A DNA stretch of 64,000 bases. It comes from Neurospora tetraspora (taxonomy: Eukaryota > Ascomycota > Sordariomycetes > Sordariales > Sordariaceae). Under the pieces are notes generated by a model. It did no database searches. It was not told where the DNA came from and saw nothing but the letters and a program-made list of their open reading frames with translations. The translations under genes and the position numbers were made by a program. Location: assembly GCF_033439725.1 (NCBI RefSeq), contig NW_026944386.1, forward strand, positions 2,604,001 to 2,668,000, written 5' to 3'. This document shows positions 57,001 to 64,000 of this stretch, in pieces. Numbering within the stretch: position 1 is the first letter of the stretch; each line of letters starts with the position of its first letter.

Positions 57001-59296
57001 AGACCTATCTCTGCCTGTGTACAACGACACACGCCATGATGAACCGAGCTCCCCTGAACAGTCCGGAAATTCGATTTCCAACGCACAATATCACTGGCCA
57101 TCTAGGCGCAAGGGACCAGGTTCTGTGGCCAGTTCTGCAACATCTGCATCTGCAACATCTAGTGTTCGAGGCTATCGCACCAACGTGCCTGGCAAGAGTA
57201 TGGATAAATACTACCATAGTCTTGAAGCTGCTGGAAGTAGTAGAAACGCCAGAGGAACCAGCCGAGATGGTCGTGGCAATGGTCGCGATACCAGCCGCTC
57301 ACGCAGGAACGACCGGGATCTGTCCAGAGACCGCGGTAGAGGTTCATCTAGGGGTTATACGCCCAAGGGTGGGAAGAGATCTCCAAAGTCTCCAGTTCCG
57401 ATGTCTCCTGAAGACTTGATCAACCTTGCTACTCCTCGGGAGGATCTTGAGCAACTCGGTCATAGTAAAGGGCGTCTCATTGACTTCTCGGACGAGCAAG
57501 ATCAGCCCAGCGTGGTGAAGAAGGTCGCTGCCCGCCGTGAAACATCCAGGGTGCGAATGGTAAGCCGTGGTGCCAGTAGGAATGGCCGCAGCTCGAGCCG
57601 CGCGCGCAGTTCCGAGAGACGCAAGCCCCCAGCACTCGACCTCCGTGGTCGTGAAGCCAGCCGCGAAGGTTCCAGGCAGAGATCGCCATCTTCCCCAGTG
57701 CCCATGTCAGGTCAGGCGCATTTCTATGGCTCAGAGGATGAGGATGATTACAGAAGGGCGTTGGAAGACCGCGAGAGGTTCCGCCAAAGGCACAACCGGA
57801 GTGTAAGCAAAAACGGCAGAGGAGAAAGCATTACATCGCCGATCTCCAGTCGAGATCATGGCTGGGGTGGCCGTGAGAGGTCTACAAGTCGCCAGAGGTC
57901 AGACAAGAGGTCGGAAAGCCGCCAAACAGACCGCAGAAAGCGCATTCCTGCCCCGATGCCCACGCCTGCGCCGATGCAGCTTGTTACGGACAGTTCAGGC
58001 GACTTGAAAGTCATGATCAACGAGAGACAGCTGAAGAAGGAGCAGGCACAGCGTGAGCTTGAAGAACGTCGGAGGTCGCTCGCACGAAGACCGTCGGCGC
58101 CCCCGATCCTGCATCCTGATGAGCTTACTCCTGCCCGGTTGGACACCGTCATGGAGCTGCCGAGCACCGTCTTTGTCCCTCCTAGGAGAGAAGATATGCC
58201 AGCACGCAGTGCGAGCGTTGATCCTAGCTCTCAAGGTGCTGGAAGGAGCATGTATGCCAATCGTGGGCCATCGATTGGTCTTCCTGCCACTCCGAAAGCT
58301 ATGCGCCTGGTTCTTGGTTCGGACGCCAGCAGGAACAATGTGCCCGTTCCCGCTATCCCCGCGAGCTTCCAACAGACCTCGGCCGCAAACTCTAACCAGG
58401 CCTCGCCGGATAGAGTATCACAGAGGCAGGTTGAGCTCAAGCAACAAGAGATTGAACCGCCGATGAAGAGTCCTGCAATGCTGCTTCCGTCGACCGTCTA
58501 CACTCCACCCCCATCGTCATTCAACCGACCAGCCATTCAGAGGTCCATGTCTGCTCCTCCTCAAGACCTTGTGCCCCCTCAGGCAGGTGCTTTCGGCAAC
58601 CTAAGAGGGTTCCACGCTGCGAAGCCCAGTGTGGGTGGCGAACCGAAGCCCATGATGGGTCGCAGGCCATCTCATGATGCTGGCCGAAACGACGGACCCA
58701 TCCCTCCCCCTCCCCCTCCGCCCCCAGCGCCGCCCATGCTCAGAGAGCTTCAGCATCTTGCTGTTCCTCCGCCACCACCGCCTGCCCCGCTTCCTCACCT
58801 GGCCGGTGCTAAGCCAGTGGTATACGGAGGAAGCTCAGGAATGATTGAGATCGTCATGGACGACGACCAACCACAACAACCACCTCCGCAACCGCAGCAG
58901 CAGCCCCCTCCTCCACCCATGCTGCTGCCTTCTACTTCGTACACACCCGTCAACACGGCGCCTATCCCCAAGGAAATTGTGGTCCCCATCCTCTCTCCTC
59001 CCGCGCCCTCCTCGCGGAACGGACACGCCCGTGGCCGCAGCAGCATCGACAACAGCATCGGCGGTCGCTTCTCGCGCGTGACGGAGCGCATGCGCTCGGC
59101 TAGCCGTAGCAGAGGAGCGATGAGGGACAACCAGGGAGCCGCTCCGATGATTGCTCCGTATGAGAGCGTGCCCGTTATGCCGCAAGGCATGAACTTCCAG
59201 ATGCGTGCTGCTGCCGCTGCCGCTGCCGCTGCTGTTCAGCAGCAACCGGGCCAGAGCGAGTTCAAGACGGGATTGCATCAGAGTGAGATGATTTGA
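54051..59296 (+). CDS. Large WD40 plus alpha-solenoid protein with SR/proline-rich tail
   Basis: Four exons, 54051-54471, 54528-54654, 54716-55027 and 55093-59296, give 1687 aa from an ATG in good context (gtcaccATG). Residues about 30-350 form WD40-type repeats (IVWDLMTGDEVARF, LRVWSVSKQ, ISWDVRTKHV). Residues about 540-720 are alpha-helical repeats (LLESGDVHAAATIMIGLGDH, NDAIEIYVSHKKYMEALIL), a propeller-plus-solenoid architecture as in Gemin5, WDR17 or coat-type scaffolds. The remainder is predicted to be disordered: an Arg/Ser-rich run near 1000-1040, polyproline near 1490-1560, and an Ala run near 1658-1668 close to the C-terminus. A motif LPST-x-[YF]-x-P occurs three times (about 1308, 1417 and 1564). 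I infer a large scaffold; I do not recognise a named gene. Convergent with the transporter gene downstream. Confidence 0.88.
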
Positions 59297-60518
59297 GATC
59301 GATATGGATGAATGATGCGGCATGGCATTGTGGTTTTGTTTTTTTTTTGCTTGTTTCACTTCAACTTTTTTTGGTTCTTTTCGATTCTGATTCTTAAACC
59401 CTTATGAGTCTGCATGGCGATTGGCGTTAACTTAACTGGTTTCACCATAACACCTTTTCGCTGTGGTCCGTTTACTTCTTTTGGATGGGGATATAGGGGA
59501 TGATTATGTATGTTTGCTTGGTGAAAAAGAGATACCTTGATGGTTGTTTTGTTATTTTTGTGAGCACACACGTTGAGACGTGGGCAGCCTTGTTTTTTTT
59601 GGATACAGGTAGTGTTGTTCTATACATGCCATACTCCGTTTGTGATGTATGGGCTGGAGACAACCAGGCGGTTAGGACAAAGGGTGATGATGAATGGAAG
59701 GATGGGTGTTAAAAAGAATTATTTTTTTCTAGCAATGCTCTCGCTCCCACCCTTATCTGGGCCTGCTCGTCTGTTGTGTGTGCATTGCTTGCCGTTCTAC
59801 TCATATTTTATTAACCCCCATCCTGCCGACTTCATCGACCTCATCAGCCTCACCAAACGACTTGGTCAAATACACACAACGATCCGGTTACATCTTCAAC
59901 ACAGCCTCGTTTGTATAGTCTTTGGGTACACGTTTTTTTTTTTTGAGGACAGTCAGTTTGAATGGGTATATATACAACCTCTTTTCCCAATGCTAAATAA
60001 ACCCCCAGGCAGAAAATGCAAATGCCACCAAAACACAAAAGCACACACGAAAATACAATGCTCGCTTTGCCCGCCTGCTTGATTGCTTGGTAATCCATTA
60101 AATGCATAATACAACACATCCATCCATCCACCTTTTCGTTCGTGTTTACCACGTCACTGTCTCTTTTTTCCTCTCAAATATGATAACCTAACCGAGAAAA
60201 GGGGCAAGGGACAAAACCTAAGATAAGCAAATGAAAAGAGAACCGTAAATCCAAGAACACCAAGTTCAGTACTTCAGCACTTCAGTACTTTAAAGACGAC
60301 AAGACTGCCTCCAGGCTTTCTAGTCTTGACTCTTTGGACATCCTACTCGGGGTGGTTGTCGTAATTCTTGTACTTGTACTCTTCATCGAGGATGCTGACG
60401 ACGATGACGATAGTCGCGACGATGACAACGATAACAGAGACGGACGCGAAGAAGGTGGGAGGGTGAGCAGTGGTGAAGCTGTGCCACTGCCGCTACGACT
60501 AATGGGAAGGCGAGACTT
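59297..60518. other. Intergenic between two convergent genes
   Basis: Both flanking genes end here, so this 1.2 kb holds two 3' UTRs. T-runs at 59339-59348 and 59930-59944 are the only clear features. Short frames show no coding signal. Confidence 0.5.
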
Positions 60519-62475
60519 CTAGTCTTCTTCCTTGGGCCATAGTCTGTTTTGGTCGATGAGATGGTTAGTAGTTGCCTAAATAAGGGTTGAAGACCATGTA
60601 TACTGCTGCTGTGCCGCCAGGGAAGTCGATGAAACGGGCTCAGAAGTTCAGGGTAAAGTAGGGGGGAAAGGAAACAGAAGAACGAGGTAGAAGAGGATAC
60701 GGGAATAGGCAAGAAAGAAAAGAATAAGAAAGGTACTCACAACTCCCTCCTCCAAATACATTCCAACATGCGCCAAAACACCACAATCCACACCAGTATG
60801 ATACACCCCGTCAACACGCACCCCAGAATCTTCAGCCCATCGCTCTCAAACGCTCTTCCTAATTGCTCCGTCGCCGTCACCAGCGCCGTGTTGGGAAACA
60901 CAAACGAGAACCAGGTCATCTGGAAGTGCAGCTTGCTTTTGCCCTCCGGCCTTAAATACTTCCACAGCGAACCGACGCTCACCAAGAAGAACCAACAACT
61001 CAAACCCCAGAGCCAGATCCCCGCCATGTAAGCCAGGATGCGCAGGATGGGAATAGCAACGCCGCCCTGCGTACCCAGGAAATCGGAGGGGAAGAAATCG
61101 GGGGCGGAGTTGGCGAGCTGTACTAGCCCGGCCGTGGTGAAGGCACCGGGACCGATGGAAATAAAAACACCGGGTCGTTGGTAGTCGCGGGGCAGCTTCT
61201 GGGTCATGAGGCGGTAGAGAAAGGCGGCGCAGATCATGAAGGAGATCAGGAAGCCGGTGCCTTGGACGGCGACGGAGGCGAGGGCGATGGAGATGGGGTT
61301 GATCTTGTTGGTGTGGCCGGACTTGATGGAGGCGGCGATCAGGTTGGCGCCGTAGGGCGCCGTCAGGAGAAGCGGGTACGCGGGGAAGACCCATACCGGC
61401 GTCATGGTGTGGATGGGGAAGACGGTGGTGGACCAGAGAAGAAGGTATAAGAAGGCGCTGATGGTGAAGCTCAGGCCGACGTAGATCCAGAAGATTTTTT
61501 CCATGGCTTTCAGCAGCCAGGGGCCGGTGTTGGGGATGCCATATTGGCAGATGGTGATGAAGATCGTTCCGGCTCTGGGAAGGAGGGTTGGTTAGATTGA
61601 TGACAACGGGCAAAGGCAAGGGGGGTAGGAAGGACCGAGATGGTGTACGTACGAGACAATCTCAACTAGAAGCGTTAGTATTGAGTACTATTTTTCAAGG
61701 AACTGATGGGATCTTGCAGAGTGATGAAGTAGACTCACAATTGAAGAAACGAAGAGTGACTCGGTTTGGTCATTAAGCGAATGCAGGAAGCTGCCTGCGC
61801 TCCAGACAAACCGAAGTGTGATACAAATACAGTTTACCGTAAAAAGAACAAGGTTAAGAAAGAAGAAAAAGAGGCCAACGCCGGTCAACCATTGACTCTT
61901 GTATGGTACTGTGATGTTTGGTCCGAGTTAGAACATTGCAACTCTCTCCCTATGTGGAAGTGCAGTCAAGAGAATGGGATGAACCTACTAGAATGAAGAA
62001 CATTGGCAACACCCCCGGTGGCCATAGTCATGGTGAACCATGTCCACTGATAACAAGTGATGCGATCCCTAAGGCTCACTTTGCGCTTCGACAAGTTACG
62101 CCCTTTTTTAAGCATGTCATCCATGCTCACCTTCATAGGGCTGTTGTTGCCACCACCATTTTGACGGCGGGATGAGGGTCCGGAGGAGGCTCCGGGCCGG
62201 TGGTGGGTTGGGTCCGGCGTTATATAACCATCTTCAAGTTCGGACGGGGATTCATAACCGCAATAGCTGTGAACCGGAGGAGCCAGTGTTGGTCTGGAGA
62301 AATACGATACATTTCGTTGAGGTTGTTGTGGTTCTGGGGCCGATATGCTCCGGGGTAGAGGGGCCGGAGGCTCGGAGCCGGGAGCGACCGGAGACGGGGA
62401 GGTGGTAGTGGTACCATCGCTATCGGTGATGGTTACACGAGCAGTACTGCTGCTGCTCCGCCAGGCTTGAAACAT
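60519..62475 (-). CDS. TDT/Mae1-type malate (C4-dicarboxylate) transporter
   Basis: Five exons on the minus strand, 62475-61989, 61908-61739, 61665-61653 (13 nt), 61572-60741 and 60543-60519, give 508 aa. Residues 1-135 are a Ser/Pro-rich cytosolic tail. About ten membrane segments follow. Family motifs include WTWFTMTMATGGVANVLHSI, SAGSFLHSLNDQTESLFVSS, MTPVWVFPAYPLLL, GTGFLISFMICAAFLYRLM and RPGVFISIGPGAFTTAGLV, close to Mae1 of fission yeast and sulfite-pump relatives. The last exon supplies LLWPKEED, like the acidic LWPG-x-DED end I associate with this family; without that splice the protein would end at REL. The tandem acceptor cccagag must be cut after the second AG to keep frame. Malate or other dicarboxylate transport at the plasma membrane is inferred from family; sulfite efflux is the alternative. 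Confidence 0.88.
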
Positions 62476-64000
62476 GCCGACAACAGGCGGTAGATCAAAT
62501 AGAGCGGTTCGACGTAGTTAGGCGCGCCAATGAGATCCAGCTGCCTGCTGTTGTTGGAGATATTGACCAGGGAGACGACGAAGACGATCAGGTCAAATAT
62601 GGTCTCTGCCACCGGAGGTCGTACGGACATATTCTTTGTATGGGATCGGAGGCGTGCCAGGGACGGAGGCACGCACAAACAAGGGGGTGGATGGTATTAT
62701 ATGGCGTAGTAAGGTGACGCGGAGGTTGTGAGTGATCGGCCTGGGAACTAAACAACCCCCCCCCCTGCAATATCAAGGGACCTGATTTTTTTTCTCCCAA
62801 CGAAGGTTGCTTTCTGCTCTTTGGAAATCTGGGTAACCGTTTCGGTCGTCCAGTCCGTCCAGTCCGCTACTTCTTCCACCACTTGACTACCTGAGAGAAC
62901 ACGGGGGGCCCGGCTGGATTGTCTTGGTGCACCAGTAACACCGGGGTACTCGCTAGACGCTATTCTCGAAGCATTTCGTCGAATGCCAGACTAGAATGTT
63001 TAATTTCCTATCGTCGGTGATACTACCCCTTCGCTTGGGTAGAGGAAGGTTCCAGAGGTGAGGCGGTGTGTGGAATAAAGGTGTGTCGGGTGTGAGTGGT
63101 CCAAGGGGAAGTTCCCCTCCTTCGACTAGAAGAGAAACAGAGATCGGCATCCTGTATCCGTCTCTACTAGTTCTAGGGCAGTCCAGGTGTAAGTCCCCAT
63201 GTCTAGCCCCGCTGCGCCTGTTAGAGCTTTGTTAGTGTTAAGAGGCAGTTACCAGATGGTCGGTTGCCCTTGCCATCTCAACAAAAACCCCTGTGATACT
63301 TTTCATCTGATCTCTCTCATGTCGGATTTGCACATGATAAGAAAGTTTTCTTTCTGTCTAGATCTTCTCTGGTTCCTATCACATGAAGTTCTTCTTCCCT
63401 TATAAAAAAAAACTGGAGAAAACCTGCATAAACCGGACGGTTTTACACAGCCTAAACGCAAGACGTTAACAAGCAGAAAAGAACGCTACCACTAACAGCA
63501 CCCCCCTCAGCGAAACCTAGCCACATGGCCAAGCCCTCCATGGATAACCTCCACGCTTTCAAAGACAACATGACGACGGCTTCCACAACCAACGTCATAA
63601 GTACTCACTTGGCGGCACCCCACCAGAAAGCGTAATGGGCAATGGTGGTTCCAGAATATTTCTTTTCCAGAATTTCACCTCAACTTGTATTGCGGCACCG
63701 AACACCAATGAGCAACCTCAAATGTCTTGTTTTCGGAGAGAAAACACAAACCACAAGAGACACAGACCCTCGCTATGATGTAGGCAATTGTCCTCACTTG
63801 GCCCACGCAAGTACGCAACGGCATTGCCGCATTCCCGCTGTCAGTCTGTCATGCAGTCCCGTCCTCGATCCTGATGATGTGCTTCGCTGCCATGAGTCGC
63901 TCGCGGCTTGGGATCGGCACGGCTATCTGTGCCGAAGGAGGGTATCCGGTGCCAGGCGTGAAGATTTTTGTGATGAACAAATATTCTGAGAGGAGAGAGC
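62476..64000. other. Upstream region of the transporter gene to the window end
   Basis: The first 200 bp contain a hydrophobic minus-strand frame (62433-62678) that overlaps the transporter start in another frame. A C-run lies near 62756-62764. A plus-strand frame at 63642-63989 has no recognisable domain. No RNA gene was found. Confidence 0.4.

Noticed and set aside
1-64000. CRISPR arrays, rRNA genes (including dispersed 5S) and secondary-metabolite clusters
   Set aside because: No regularly spaced direct repeats, no 5S-like internal promoter sequence I could recognise, and no polyketide or peptide synthetase frames were found.

Overview
The window looks like nuclear DNA of a filamentous ascomycete of the Sordariales, probably Neurospora or a near relative. 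Genes carry short GT-AG introns (roughly 50-200 nt) with CTAAC-type branch sites close to the acceptor, coding frames prefer G or C at the third position, and the kinase at 4.3-6.3 kb matches NRC-2 of Neurospora in architecture and, as I recall it, in length (623 aa). Exon structures below were joined by hand from the sequence. Every spliced total divides by three and ends at a stop codon.

Left part (0-26 kb, gene-rich): a CorA-like membrane protein gene (-), nrc-2 (-), a 2.8 kb gap holding an inverted-repeat element and a tRNA-like/SINE-like unit, an AT-hook plus C2H2 nuclear protein gene (-), tma46 (-) diverging from the tiny ost4 gene (+), a Yra1/Aly mRNA-export factor gene with one very long intron (+), a small Cys-rich gene (-), a small Ser-rich gene (-), the Hsp90 cochaperone p23 gene (-) diverging from the ESCRT-III gene vps24 (+), and a tRNA-Arg(ACG) gene (+).

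Middle (26-54 kb): two long stretches, about 17.5 kb and 10 kb, in which I find no convincing protein gene. They flank one small Ser-rich coiled-coil gene at 43.45-43.96 kb. They are not obviously AT-rich, so they do not look like heavily RIP-mutated repeats. They hold three further short inverted-repeat (MITE-like) elements with intact-looking target-site duplications, plus several microsatellites.

Right part (54-64 kb): a four-exon gene for a 1687-aa WD40 plus alpha-solenoid protein with a long disordered SR/proline-rich tail (+), convergent with a five-exon gene for a malate/C4-dicarboxylate (TDT/Mae1-type) transporter (-) that includes a 13-nt microexon.

Most genes are housekeeping functions (translation, N-glycosylation, mRNA export, chaperoning, endosomal sorting, transport) and form no pathway cluster. 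The items most worth a second look are the four structurally different terminal-inverted-repeat elements, the pol III-like unit with 19-bp repeats, the 834-nt Yra1 intron (a possible autoregulatory intron as in yeast), the ATGA-overlapping ORF behind tma46, and the repeated LPST motif in the WD40 protein.
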